DNA from: Chelydra serpentina
Taxonomy: Eukaryota; Chordata; Testudines; Chelydridae
Direction of reading: 5' to 3'
DNA length: 64,000 bases
Assembly (NCBI GenBank): GCA_037349315.1
Contig: JBAIAC010000018.1
Location: 5,704,001 to 5,768,000 of the forward strand
Part shown: positions 31,841-43,878 of the stretch, in pieces
Numbering within the stretch: position 1 is the stretch's first letter
How the letters are laid out: each line of letters starts with the position of its first letter
The notes under the pieces: generated by a model
Told to the model about the DNA's origin: nothing
Seen by the model: only the letters and a program-made list of their open reading frames with translations
Database searches by the model: none
Translations under genes and position numbers: made by a program

Positions 31841-32708
31841 AATATTTTTACTTTATTTATATATAAAACATTGTTTTTATATATACCTAGAGTGTGAAAT
31901 ACATGGATTTTTATAAAGTAAAGAAATAAATAAGACGCTAAAGATATTTGTCAGTTTCTGATGCTTATATTAACCACATTTCAGTACCCTCAGAAGTTTC
32001 TTCATCATTCATTTAAATATACTGTAAACTGAATTATTGAGTTCTATACTGAATAACCATATAATATAGTACAATAGCACATTATACTGGAGAGTTTCAA
32101 AGAGAATTAATTTATTTCAACTAATAATTTCAACCCATATAGATTTATTTTGTAGTCAAATCTAAAATGAAACTCGATTAAAAAAATTACTTCAAAGTAA
32201 CAGGATAAAGGAAACAGGATATTCTTTCAGTATGACCCTCTGAGAGCATGATTTGGGGCAACAATTAAGTAATCAATTTGGTTTTTAAATGCCATTGCCT
32301 TTTAAAAACAGCAGCTCTCTGATTCCATTAGGGTGTCAATTTAGAATTATGAAAGCACTTTAAGTTCTTTCAGATTCTGCTGGAGTGAATGAGCAAAAAT
32401 AAAAAGCCTTTCCAAGTTCAAGGGTGTCTGACACATCTCAGGTGAAAGTTTACAGTCATTGGGGTGATGCAAAAAAGTAGAATTCTTCAAGTATACCACA
32501 ATTCTTTGTAGACTTTTTGTGTTGGTTATTATGGAGACACATAGTTGAACCCATGTTCTACTCTGAAAAGGACAATGTAAAAATGTTAACTACTTAACTC
32601 AACAGATCTGTTAACTTTTTATGTATTTAGTTTCATATAAGCCCGCTTTATTGCCAAAAATAAACTGCTGCTGCCTTTTATCCCTGTTAGCCCTGCCGGC
32701 CGACAAAG
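31841..32708. other. AT-rich DNA, nothing recognised
   Basis: No ORF above the listing threshold and no repeat signature apart from AT-rich low complexity. Confidence 0.5.
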
Positions 32709-32912
32709 CTAAGGGCAAATCTACACTTAAAATGTTGCATCGGCGCAGCTGCACCACTGTAGCACGTTAATGAAGACACTCTATGCTGAGGGGAGAGATC
32801 TCTCCCGCCAACATGGCGCTGTCTACACGGGGGGTTAGGTCGGTATAACTATGTCACTCGGGTGGGGGGGTGGATTTTTCACAAATCTGTAGTGTAGATC
32901 AGACCTAAGACT
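32709..32912. mobile_element. MITE with TCTACACT ends
   Basis: The left end ctaagggcaaaTCTACACTt is the imperfect complement of the right end agTGTAGAtcagacctaag. The interior holds ggcgcagctgcaccactgtagc, gggagagatctctccc and tgtctacacggggg. Confidence 0.75.
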
Positions 32913-33163
32913 GCAGCTGTGCCACTGTAGCACTTCAGTGTAGAAACTCACTACCATGACCCAAGGGGTTCTTCCGTCGCCATAGTCAATCCACCTCCCT
33001 CAGAGGTGGTATAGGTTGATGGGGAAAAAATTCCATCCACTTCGCACTGTCTACACTGGGGTTAAGGTCAGCTTAACTATGTTGCTCAGGGGTGTGGATT
33101 TTTTATGCCCTTGAGTGATTTTGGGTTGACCTAACTTTTCAATGTAGAACAGCCCCACGTTAC
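32913..33163. mobile_element. Second, tandem copy of the same MITE family
   Basis: Repeats the interior blocks of the preceding copy in the same order: gcagctgtgccactgtagcac, ctgtctacactggggttaagg, gctcaggggtgtggattttt. It ends in caatgtagaacagcccca. Its left terminal repeat is missing, as if the first copy replaced or inserted at that end. Confidence 0.65.
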
Positions 33164-35394
33164 TGTCAGTGAAACTGTGCAAACCCATTGATGGCAACTG
33201 GGCTGCACAGGTAACCAAGTGGAAACACCCAGTACTGATGCATCACCCTCAATTTCTGGGCAGGATTTTAAGTCTTCGCTGCTTGAATTAAGCTCGCTGA
33301 GGCACTAGAGATGTTGGGAGCACTTTGTTGCACCAACCTGTGCTTTAGACCTGTATTTTTCTGACTGGTAAATGCCAGTGGGGAAGACGTGTGCTCATTG
33401 TTGGTGGTGAAGGTCAATCTTTCACTTAGGGAAGACAGTTTGCTGGCTTCCCATAAGAATATCCTCAAATAGCCTGTGCTCATGAAATCTTCAGTTAACA
33501 CTGTCAATCTGGGCAAACAGCAGCCTGTATCTAATATTTAGTTTCAATCTTTCCCCTTATACTGTCTCTGTGCTGTGTTTTTAAAAGTGTAAGTACTTTG
33601 GAGCTGGGTTCACGCTTCTTTGTTTGTACAGCTTCAAACGTATTTTGGATGGTAAGAAACAAATACATACTAATATTATTCATATTAAAAATCATTTTTG
33701 GTTGTGGGTAAAATTCTGCTAGATTACATATTTGCACTATGCTTTTAAAGATTTGTCCAAGGCACCTATAACATTGCACAAGTGCTTTATATTTTTGCAT
33801 ATATATACAAATAAATATATACACGAATACTATGTAAAAGAGAATCCTGAAAGTTCAGTTACAAAAGAAGATTTTTGATACTAAAATAGCAAAAATGTGA
33901 AATCTTGATACACAAAACAAATTCAAATGAAATACACACCTACACAGCTGTTTCAGTAGCCCTGGGCCACATCTGTGGCTCTGAAAACTGACAAAGATGT
34001 TATGTGAAAACAGCTGCTTGAACGTATTTAAAATGTAAATGTTTTAATATATTAGCAAGAGACTTGGGGGGGTGGGGAAACCTATTGCTTCATTATGAAC
34101 AAGACAACATTCTGATTCTCCTTTTAATAAAGGATATGCTTGTAAATATTTTAACAACTTATGAATCAGTATGCAGCCAAACAGCAAAAGTTTAGCTTGA
34201 CCAAAGTGAACAAATTCTATTTAATCACATGCAGTTCTAGAGCTTTAAAATTCCATCTTGCCTGCAGGGTATTTTCGCCCCATATGGTGATTTTCATTGA
34301 ACAACACTGCATTCCTGTAAAAAGGCATTCCTCTCATGCAGCAATGGTGAAATGTTAAGGCTCTGGGGCTGTGAAATATTAAAGCCATCCCTCACCTGAG
34401 GCTTTGATACCGTCAAGTCTCACAAGATAAGCTAAGAGGTGGGCTTGTTCAGTGCTGGCAAGAGAGAACCTCAAGGAAAATACTCCCCCTGAAGAAAGCG
34501 ATGTTGGGGACACTACACTGGGAGAGATACTACATTTGTAAGAAGACATAGAAATAAGGTTGTATCAATTTTGGATCGATAAAGTTCCCAATGGCACTTT
34601 TCACAAGAATAGAGTTAGATCCAGTATTAATGGCCAATTTGCCATCTGACTTTTTACATCCTATCAACTAGAGTGGGTCACAAATTTTTGACAAAATGCA
34701 ATTTTGTCAAAGCCAAAACATTTTGTGGAGATATGTTGATTTTGGCAAAGTTTTTGATGGGAAGGTTTCTGAGATCCAGGGCTCTCTGGTCACTTTGAAA
34801 CAAAGTGAGAATGAGAGACAGACTAATGGAAGAACTCATGTTTTCAATCCAAAGACAGCTGTTCTGATGCAAATCAGTTTCACAAAAACATTTGAAAGGT
34901 TTTATTTTCATTTCCAGGTGGAACAAAAATAAATCTCAAAACTTTGTACTGTAAGTTGCTGCAAAACAGAATTGTGGTACTCCAGCCACTCCTATTGTCT
35001 ACTTTAATGACTCATCGAGTTTCACTTTCTGCCCAAAGTTATTGTACAGTGTCATTGTGTGAGGCGAAACAAATGCTATGTTCCAGTTTAAGAGGATTGT
35101 TGCATTTCAGAGGTAAACCACTTTGGGAGACTTGGGAACTAAAAAGCTGTATAAATTAAGTGTTATTATTCATTGTAGTCCTTACACACAAACGCCGCAG
35201 AGAAAAAAAGCAATTAACGCATCTAGGTAAAAGAAATTATACTTCAAATCACAAACCCTTTAATTTCTGTATTTCTTACATTCCAAGATAATATATTTAA
35301 TTTACTTTAAAACTTCAAAATTGTTCTTGTTCAATATATATTTTTAAAGTTATACGGTACATATGATATGTTACACTGAGACACTTACACAGCC
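33164..35394. other. No gene recognised; possible MIR tail
   Basis: Short ORFs only. 35045-35170 (gaggcgaaac...ctgtataaattaagtgttattatt) may be the end of a very old MIR. 33660-33850 is AT-rich low complexity. Confidence 0.4.
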
Positions 35395-35818
35395 CAGCCA
35401 ATTTAATTTAAGAAAAAGATTAAGATGAGATTTGATAATAGTTTGTAAATACTTACTATAGGGAGATGATTTCTGACACTAAAAGGGGCTGTGATGCAAT
35501 AGTCAAAGGCGTAACAAGATCCAATGGCTATAAATTGCAGCTGAAGAAATTGAGATTGGAAATGAGGAATACATTTTAAACTAGTGAAGATAATAAACCG
35601 CTGGAATAACTTATCAAGGGATATTAGTGGATTTTCTGTCATTTGAAATCTTTAAATCAAAATTGGATATCTTTCTAAAAAAAATGCTCTAACTCAACCA
35701 GAAGTTGCAGGCTTGATGCAAGAATTACTAAGTAAAATACTAGGAGGTGCGTTATGCAGGTCAGACTAGACAGTTACAATGGTCCCTTCTGGCCTTTACA
35801 TCTATGAATATATGTGGA
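35395..35818 (+). mobile_element. CR1 LINE 3-prime end
   Basis: CR1 blocks in order: gattaagatgagatttgat, gtaacaagatccaatggctat, gtggattttctgtcatttgaaatc, gcaggtcagactagacagttacaatggtcccttctggcc, ending tctatgaatatatg. It is the same region as 13950 but includes the true 3-prime end. Confidence 0.9.
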
Positions 35819-37077
35819 ATCTCTCTATATATTAAGAGACACTAGATTGTTCTTCGTGGGCATATGCATTGTAGGCAGGGCAGCTATAATACCTGGAGTA
35901 TTCGGGTGCCTGGGGGAGCATGAAAACATCTATACTTGAAGGCCAATGCTTGGGTGAGGGGAGCCACAGTTCCACTCATTGTCCATCCTTCCCAACCTCT
36001 TTGAGACACTGCGTGCTTCCAGGGAAAGTCATAAGGGAGCTGTCCCAGTGCTCCCTGAAGTTATGGGGAGAAGTCCACAAGATCCAGTTCCTTATTCCCC
36101 ACAGTATGTCTGTGTAAGAGATAGCCAGATTCTAGTCTTAAATGTATTATTTCAAATATTATACAAATAAAATTCCCATTTGCAAATATAACATAACAGG
36201 AGACATACAGGAGTAACTATGACATAAGTGATGTCAGCATTTCAAACACGCTATGAATATAATGACCATGACATAATCACCTTCAAAAATACATTTCCAT
36301 TTTGTAGGGTTGGAGTATAAAGGGACCGTCATAAAGATTGACAATTTAGCTTTATCTGTATGATTCAAAATTTGGGAGAGGGGAAAAAACACCAGATTGT
36401 TCTATTCTTTGTTTTTTTCTGTGTAGAAATCATAAAGCTGTTGTCCTATTTCTAAATTCTGAGACAAGTTTGTTTTAAAATGTCCAAACTTTAATACTCC
36501 TTTGATTACCTACATTCTTTTTTGTTTATTTTTTTGCTCAGACCACATGCTTCCTTTAAAAATATTTTCAACATGAGTAAATAATGCCAATATGATTTCC
36601 CCCCCTTTTTAGTTAAAAGGTTTTAATGAATAATATTCAAGAGGCTGTCATGGAAGCACTACTTAAATACTAAAGTTTTGAGCCATTTATGTTATTGCAA
36701 CTTTCATTAGCACATATAAAATAAATCTAACTTCATACAGTAAGTGCACATGGAAACATATTTACTAAAAATCTTTTTTATGTAACTGTCTTTATCAAGG
36801 ATTGAAGAGCAATGTTAATGCATAACAAAACACCATCCTTACAACTTAGTGAGTCTTTTTGTTGTTGTTGCTTTTTAATGACTAATATTGAATCTATTTC
36901 TAACATATCACTGCAATAAATACAAACATACATATTGTCCAGCATATTATGGACAAAGGCTTACTGGAAGAAGAGCAGAGGAACAGATAAGGCTTGAGGA
37001 TTAGCATAAGATTCATGACATTGGAACCAGGGATCCTTATTTAACTACACAATTACAAGGCCATGTTTATGTCTCTT
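35819..37077. other. AT-rich DNA, nothing recognised
   Basis: Two overlapping ORFs near 35920-36170 lack motifs. T-rich and A-rich runs occur between 36400 and 36600. Confidence 0.45.
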
Positions 37078-37160
37078 CTCTTAGATCCTGACCCAATTCC
37101 TACTTAAGTTAATGGGAATTTTTCCATTGAATTTGATAGGAGCTGGATTGGACCATATAT
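37078..37160. repeat. Dispersed hairpin-type repeat, diverged copy
   Basis: Reads gatcctgacccaattcctacttaagttaatgggaa...gaatttgataggagctgg, a relative of the family at 2030. Confidence 0.45.
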
Positions 37161-37404
37161 CTTCCCCCATCCCATCGAGGATCATGCAAATTGAATTTCT
37201 GCTGAATCAAAAATGTAGAAATGTTGTAACTTTTCCCTTCTGCACATCATTGATAAAGAGGATACTATTTGATCCACTGTAAGCAACTGGTGTATGACAT
37301 GCACATTTCTTCAAATGTAGCACATCCTTACACTACGTATTTGTTGCCGTACTTATTAAAGCTGGCAATTGTTAAAAAGTATTTAGAGAATCTCCTCTAA
37401 CAAA

Positions 37405-37796
37405 CGCGACAAAGAGTCCTGTAGCGCCTTATAGACAATGTCCTGGGCTACACTAGAGGGCCGGGGGGTCGTTCTACGATACGCAACTTCAGCTACGTGA
37501 ATAGCGTAGCTGACGTCGGCGTATCGTAGATCGACTTACCTGGCTGTGAGGACAGCGGCAAGTCGATCTCTGCCGCTCCCCCATTGACTCCGCTTCTGCC
37601 TTTCACTGAGGTGGATTTCCGGAGTCGACGGGGAGCGCGTTCGGGGATCGATTAATCGCGTCTAAACGAGATGCGATAAATCGATCCCCGATAGATCGAT
37701 TGCTACCCGCCGATTCGGCGGGTAGTGAAGACAAGCCAGATATATTGGAGCATAAGCTTTTGTGGGCGAAGACCCATTTAGTCAGATGCATGTGGG
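37405..37796 (-). mobile_element. Short PLE-tailed retroposon, split by a MITE, with 12-bp target duplication
   Basis: Flanked by tcctctaacaaa at 37393-37404 and 37797-37808, a perfect 12-bp duplication. On the minus strand it runs gcatctgactaaatgggtct...cataagc-type hammerhead-like module, then ccaatatatct, then (after the MITE) tgtctataaggcgctacagg and actctttgtcgcg. It is a sister family of the 25573 element with the same overall plan and the same duplication length. Confidence 0.8.
37436..37736. mobile_element. Palindromic MITE nested in the retroposon
   Basis: Ends are tcctgggctacactag and tagtgaagacaagcc. The internal hairpins gatacgcaacttcagctac / complement and ggggatcgatt..cgcgtct / complement are shared with the MITE at 15279, in reversed order. 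It splits the surrounding retroposon and is therefore younger. Confidence 0.8.
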
Positions 37797-37810
37797 TCCT
37801 CTAACAAATA

Positions 37811-38663
37811 AAAGGCAATTATGAAATCAGCTTGTCAATGATCAAATTAATATTGAATTCTAACTAAGCAGGAAAATGGCTGTTTTATGTGCCTACCTAG
37901 ACATTATATAAAAACTATGAAATGGCAAACTTTTCAAATCGTATTTTTTATGATTCTGAGACCAGCTTTCACTCATGATCACAAGCCTTTTTTGGAACAT
38001 GAAGAAATCTCTCTCTGCCTTTGGGCTATCCATTATCTGTCTGTCCATAAAATAAAATACAATACTCAAAAGAATCCTCTTGTGAATGTCCAGAATGCAA
38101 GTTGGATAACATCTTGGAAATATATTTATATTGCATCTCTCTGATGTATTACATGGTCTATTTTTATTAATATTAGGTCAGATATTTTTGTAGGGACATC
38201 TGAAGATTATTTTTGCTGACGCTGTCCTTTTATTAAAAATGCATTCTAGAGAGAAGTGTTTTCACTGAACTAGTTGAACATGAAAATATCATTTCCCATT
38301 TAAAATTTAAACTAGATAATGTTATTAACTTTAATTTCAACTATTATGTACACTTTATGTGTAAATGCTGTAAAAAGTTGTGTAATGATTGTGTACATCG
38401 AAAGTAAATTGGGCCCTTAAAGCAAACAGAATACAACTATAGTGTTTTACTTCACTGAGTATTAAAGGTTAATAAAAACCAGCATTAATGCCAGTGGATT
38501 TTAATAATAAACCACATCCAGAGAATGTTTTTGATAATTTTAGACAAATATAACGTATGTCCTCAGTTAATATACTTCAAAAATGGAATATGTGTTTCTA
38601 ATTCCTAATAAATTGCATTTAATCCAAAATTTTCATGAAGAAAAACAAATTAAATATATTTTA
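37811..38663. other. AT-rich DNA, nothing recognised
   Basis: One 85-codon ORF (37887-38144) without a motif. Confidence 0.45.
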
Positions 38664-39960
38664 TTGATTCATAGATTCCAAAGCCAGAAGGGACCATTGT
38701 GATAATCTAGTCTGACCTCCTGTATAACACAGGCCAGAGAACTTCCTGAAAATAATTCAAAGAGCATATTTTTTTAGAAAAACATCCAATCTTGATTTTA
38801 AAATGGTCAGTGATGGAGAATCCACCACAACCATTAGTAAATTGTTCAAATGGTTAATTGCTCGGACCATTAACAATTTACACCCTATTTCCTGTCTGAA
38901 TTTGTCTAGCTTCAACTTCCAGGCATTGGATTGTGTTATCCTTTTCTCTGCTAGATTAAAGTCCCCATTATTAAATATCCATATGTAAATACTTATAGAC
39001 TGTTAGCAAGTCATCTCTTAACCTTCTCTGAGTTAAATCAAACAGAATGAGTGCTTGGAATCTCTCATTATAGAACATGTTTTCTATTCATTTAATCATT
39101 CTTGTGGCTCTTCTCTGAACCCTCCCCAATTTACCAACATCCTTTTTGAATTGTGGACACCAGAACTGGACACAGTAGTTCAGCAGTGATAGTATCACTG
39201 CCACAGATAGAGGTAAAATAACCTCTCTACTTCTACTCAAGATTTGCATTTATGCCTCCCAGGATTGCATTAGCCCTTTTGGCCACAGCTCCACACTGGG
39301 TGCTCCTGGTCAGCTGATTAACCACGACTCCCAGATCTTTTTCAGAAAGTCACTGTTTCCTAAGATAGAGTCCCCCATCCTGTAAGTGTGGCCTACATTC
39401 TTTGTTCTAGATATATACTTACATTTAGCCACACTAAAACACATATTGTTTTCTTGTGCCCGGTTTACCAAGAAATCCAGATCACTTTCAGTTAGTGGCT
39501 TGTCCTCTTCATTATTTACCACTGCCCCAATTTTTGCATCATCTGCAAACTTCAGTGATAATTTTATGTTTTCTTCCAGGCCATTGATTAAAATGTTAAA
39601 TAGGGTAGGGCCAACAATCAATCCCTGCAGGACCCCACTAGAAACATACATGTTGATAATGACCCCCCATTTACAATTACATTGAAACCTATGAGTTGTC
39701 AGTTTTTAATCCATATAATAGTGTTTGCCATGTTAATTTTATATTACGTCAACCCTATTATCTTTATCAACCAAACTTGTAATCTCATCAAGTTAGTTTG
39801 ACAGGATCCATTTTCCACAAACCCATGTTGATTGGCATTAATTATATTACCCTCTTTTAATGCTTTATTTATCAAGTCTCCTACCAGCTGCTCCATTATC
39901 TTGGGTGACTTGAAACTAAACATATTAGAGGCACAGAACAAAGAAGCCAATCACTAATTC
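38664..39960 (-). mobile_element. CR1 LINE, RT C-terminal half to 3-prime end
   Basis: The 3-prime end at 38664 reads ttcatagattccaaagccagaagggaccattgtgataatctagtctgacctcc, the diagnostic reverse CR1 end. Coding sequence runs upward to about 39955. It is 5-prime truncated but longer than the other CR1 copies in the window. The end lacks an obvious octamer tail. Confidence 0.93.
39310..39950 (-). pseudogene. CR1 reverse transcriptase fragment
   Basis: Upstream piece (39950-39744): SPKIMEQLVGDLINKAL..., then INANQHGFVENGSCQTNL, an RT region before motif A. Downstream piece (39651-39310): SGVLQGLIVGPTLFNILINGLE, LSLKFADDAKIG (the ADD catalytic pair), DLDFLVNRAQENNMCFSVAKCKYI, then GHTYRMGDSILGNS. 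These give RT motifs B, C and D in order. A frameshift separates the two pieces, and further C-terminal blocks lie toward 39000 in broken frames. The element is not functional. Confidence 0.88.
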
Positions 39961-40154
39961 AAGACCAAAGTGTGGGTATTATTTATGAATACTGATCATC
40001 TTGTATTAAAAATACATCATAGATCAGTATTGCTAAGGGAGTCCATAACTGTGGTTTTTTAAGTTGGAAGAGAGCAAAGACACTACAGAATCTGATCTTT
40101 TTGCATACCTTTGCTGCTTACAAAATAGTGTACTTTCTATGTATTGTAACACAG
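39961..40154. other. AT-rich spacer
   Basis: Nothing recognised. Confidence 0.5.
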
Positions 40155-40250
40155 AAGCATTAGTCCCTGATCCCGCCAAACACACTTTTGCTTAACTTTA
40201 CTATCCGCAGTCGACCCCTTGAAATCAATGGGACTACTCAGGGTAGAACC
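40155..40250. repeat. Dispersed hairpin-type repeat
   Basis: Reads tccctgatcccgccaaacac, gcttaactttact, ccccttgaaatcaatgggactactcagg. The family described at 2030 in the opposite half. Confidence 0.6.
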
Positions 40251-41901
40251 TAGTTAGTTTACAGGGTGAGGCTCTTAACTGTTAATGTGGGGGAATCCCC
40301 AATTATTATCTCAGATACCTTGCCTATACTCAGTCCAAAAATGTATAAGAAAATAATAACTGGTCTCTGCAGAGATGGTCTATGCTACACTTTGGCTCAA
40401 AGCAAATTTTTTCAGTTGAGTTATCAAGTCCTAAAAATGAATTTCTAATAAAAATGCTAAGAGGCCTTTAACTACAATGGTGCTAGTGGGCTCTACTAAA
40501 ATAAACAGAAGGCCCTGTCAGTGCCATAAAAACAGTCCATCATTAGAGACACTTTTCTAGAAGCTTTTTATTACATCTGGATTATGATAATCTTCCCACT
40601 AGTGAGCCTGCTGGTTTCTGGGACATATCAAGCTTGACAGAGTAAACAATAACAAAATAGAAAACAAACGTTGCATGTCTTCTTTCTCCGAAGTTACTAC
40701 GGTGTTTGTAGTTAGTAACAAAAGCAAGCATTTAACCAAACTCCTGTGCATATTAAAATTCTCAATTTAAATGGCTGCAGATACAATGTACCCTTTCTGG
40801 GCCCACGTCTCAGCTGTGGCAGAAGAGCACTCAACAAAGCTGAGGAGTGAGAGTGTGTGCATGTGCAGAGGCAGATATAAGCTACTTTTGCACTCCCCTG
40901 ATGATGGGGCCACCTTGCATTGGGCTGATCCCCCGACATAAATTAAAGAGGCCTGATGGCTGCCCTAATTTATCGTGGCTGCCTATGGCTCCTAAGCATG
41001 TTAGGACAGCCCGGGGTCACCAGGGCATAGGGATGCACCAGTGACACCACTGTTCTCCCAGTCATGCCCTCCGAATTAGTCTCAGGCAGGGGAGTTGGCA
41101 TAGGAGCCACTATAGCTGCTCTGTCACATAAAGAATGCCCTATACAGGTGGACTCCTCCAGCTGCCAGGTATGCCACTTTGTACCTGGCAAGCATGTAAC
41201 CCGGATTTCTGCACAGTTCCCCCAGAGTAGTACAGCAATCTTTTAAAATTAATTCTTGACTATATTACAGGCAAGAAATAGATTTGCAAGTACTGTTAGA
41301 TTGTGATATAAACCATGGCCTGACCCTGCAAACATTTCAAAGGACTACTCTGGTAATTACTGTGATGCTTGATAAGAAGTGTTTTAAGGACTGGACCATA
41401 TTAAAGGCAAAGTCAAGACTGCCACTATCCTTAAATTGTCCATATTTCTTAGTGTATGGTACATATAGTACCGTACATAACATCACCTGTTGCTCTGAGA
41501 CTCACCACCCAAAGGATGAGGTAAAGGTTAGAGTGTCAGGTTTAAAATGAAGTTGTTTAGCAAAAACAGAATTCTCCTAACTGAAGGCCAGATTTTACCA
41601 GGCCTATGTACAATGGGAGTGAGAAGGAAAGATGATCTAGCCTGTAGCTTAGTTAGTAACTTGGCCTGCAGAACCTTTATTACTGGAAATGGTAGGAACT
41701 CAGCTTGGTAGGAAATGGTAGGGCTCTCAGAGACTAGGCTCAATGTACAGGGCTGGTAAGCAGAAACCCCCTCCCCCTCTTTTTACTTGTAAGCTTAGCA
41801 CATTCGATCTAGAAATTAATGAGACACAATAAACATAGACCCTCAAAATGCAGTTTGTCAGTCACTGTTCACAATAGATCCACACTTTAAAAAGAAACCG
41901 G
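40251..41901. other. No gene recognised; one old repeat inside
   Basis: 41310-41400 (ggcctgaccctgcaaacatttcaaaggactactc...ttttaaggactggacca) is a diverged copy of the hairpin-type repeat. 40790-41230 is GC-richer with several ORFs of 65-75 codons on both strands and no motif. Confidence 0.4.
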
Positions 41902-42311
41902 CAGGGCCGGCGCTATCACTAGGCGACCCTAGGCGGTCGCCTAGGATGCCAGGATTTGGGGGGCGGCATTTGCCACCCTCAGAGGCAGCTGCCTGCTTCC
42001 TCGCAAAGCCCTGCTGTGGCGAGGGCTGTTGCCGTGCCACTGGGGCTCAGCAGGGCTTCCCGAGGAGGGCAGCTCGCTGCGGCTGCCTCCTGCCTTCCGG
42101 CTCCCAGCTCAGCGACTGAGCGTGGAGCTGGGAGCTAGGGAGGCGCTGCGGGCAGGGGGGCTGAGCTGCTGTGGCCTGTGGGCGGGGGGGCTGAGCTGCC
42201 GTGGGCAGGATAGGGGGAGCTGGCTGGAGGGGGCGTTAGCTGGGGTGGGGGGCGCAGGGCTAGTGCAAGGAAGTTTCGCCTAGGGCACGAAACTTCCTTG
42301 CACCGGCCCTG
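41902..42311. mobile_element. hAT-type MITE, 410 bp, with 8-bp target duplication
   Basis: Terminal repeats CAGGGCCGGcGC (41902) and GcACCGGCCCTG (to 42311) are flanked by gaaaccgg at 41894-41901 and 42312-42319. An 8-bp duplication and CAG...CTG ends are typical of hAT elements. The interior is strongly GC-rich and has no transposase. A subterminal hairpin gtgcaaggaagtttcg / cgaaacttccttgcac lies beside the right end. Confidence 0.9.
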
Positions 42312-43527
42312 GAAACCGGGTAACTGACAATGGCATGAGACAACAATAAAGCTGAAGAAATCTGTGTTTGACATGAGTTTTATGTCACTGAAAAGTGCAA
42401 CACTTCCTGGCTAGTGAGTCACCTATTTGGAATATTACAATTGCAAGAGGCAATGTTATGCACACGCAGCGCAAGTTAGTTTAACTGGGAAGAAGCACGT
42501 ACATCTGAGAGCATAATATAACCCCAAACAATGGAGAGTCAAACATTTTGAAGAACAGCAGAATATTAGATGATCTTTAGTAAAATACAGAGCCTACATT
42601 CAATTCCTTCAATACTTAACTAAAACCAAATCCTAAAGATTCAGGGTGAGGATAAAAGTCCAAAATGATGTCCCTTGCTTTCAAAATTGAAAACCATTTT
42701 TCAATTACACACCCACAAAAAAGTATTTTACGCTGATAAATATCTGCTACCCTCCCTTCCTACCTATAAAATGCTCCAGCAGAAAGAGAGAAAGAAAGAA
42801 AGAGCGAAAGAAAGAAAGAAGCCGAACCAAGTCTTTGAAAAGTTGCCCAAAATCATACCTCCATTTGCACACATTATATGCAAGGATTTAGCTTAGAGCA
42901 CATTTTTACTGCTAATTTATAAATCCTTGAAATATGGGGTTTAAAACAGAATGTTAATATAACTAACTTCAGCAGTGCTTGCAGGCACTGCTATAATGAA
43001 GGAAATAATTGCATCAATAAAATTATACTAGTTTGACACTAACAGTTTGCCAAAACAAACAATTCTGAATATCTAACAAGCACTATAAATATGGCTGTCA
43101 TCATATATCAAAGCTATCTGAGACCAGGATGGATGAAACTCTGAAAAAATACCAATGCTACTGATGACTTTTTATAAAAAAAAACATTTGTTGCAGCATT
43201 AAGAATTTTATTAAGCTCCTTCATGCTCAATTATGAACTCAGTGTTCCTTTGAAATTTTTCATCAACTATCATGTTTTACAGTATATACAATTACGAGTA
43301 GCTTGGACATAAGCTTCTATTTGATTCGATGCAGAATTTTAAAAAAAATATCATCAACTTGGAATCTAGCCAATTTTTAAAAAATGAATTAAAAGTACTT
43401 CCAGGTGCTACACTATGTCTTATTTCCTCCCACTAATTACTGCAGTTTTATAATCACCATTTTCTATTTTTACAGTGTTTTTCTCTCTCCTATTTCTGTG
43501 CAAAAAACCAAAAGAGTGAGAACTGCT
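42312..43527. other. AT-rich DNA with a purine microsatellite
   Basis: 42780-42822 is a (GAAA)n-type repeat. No gene or other repeat recognised. Confidence 0.5.
42780..42822. repeat. (GAAA)n / (GA)n microsatellite
   Basis: About ten GAAA-like units with GAGA and GAGC interruptions. Confidence 0.9.
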
Positions 43528-43625
43528 AAGGCCCCAATCCTATGATACAAAAGCCCATGAGTAATTTTAGCAAGTGAGTTGACCCACTGGGTTCCACAAG
43601 TCCCCACATGATAGGGGCTTACATG
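43528..43625. repeat. Dispersed hairpin-type repeat, diverged
   Basis: Reads ggccccaatcctatgatac...gagtaattttagcaagtgagt...ataggggctta, with both ends of the family present. Confidence 0.5.
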
Positions 43626-43630
43626 ATTCT

Positions 43631-43878
43631 AAAGACTGGTCTACAAATAGAAATTACATTAATTTAACCAAATCTAAATTGATTTGGTAAAATTGGGGCA
43701 ATCCCTGCGTGCGGACACTCTTCAATCAGTTTATCAGTGCCTTATATTGGTTTATCTTAAATTAGTAGCAAACAGAATTAAGCTAAATTGATATTAGTCA
43801 TTCTTAAATCAATTTAAGTTTCCCAGACATGGGGGTTGATTTAGAAACTGACACAACGGCTGTATGAAAACATGCCTA
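43631..43878. mobile_element. Old MITE with tggtctaca end
   Basis: The left end agactggtctacaaatag, AT-rich self-complementary interior (aatttaaccaaatctaaattgatttgg; ttaaatcaatttaag) and right end gtatgaaaacatgcct fit a diverged member of the GTCTACAC-ended MITEs. Confidence 0.5.

Noticed and set aside
42029..42283. 84-codon ORF in the 41.9-42.3 kb GC-rich block
   Set aside because: It lies wholly inside a 410-bp hAT-type MITE with an 8-bp target duplication.
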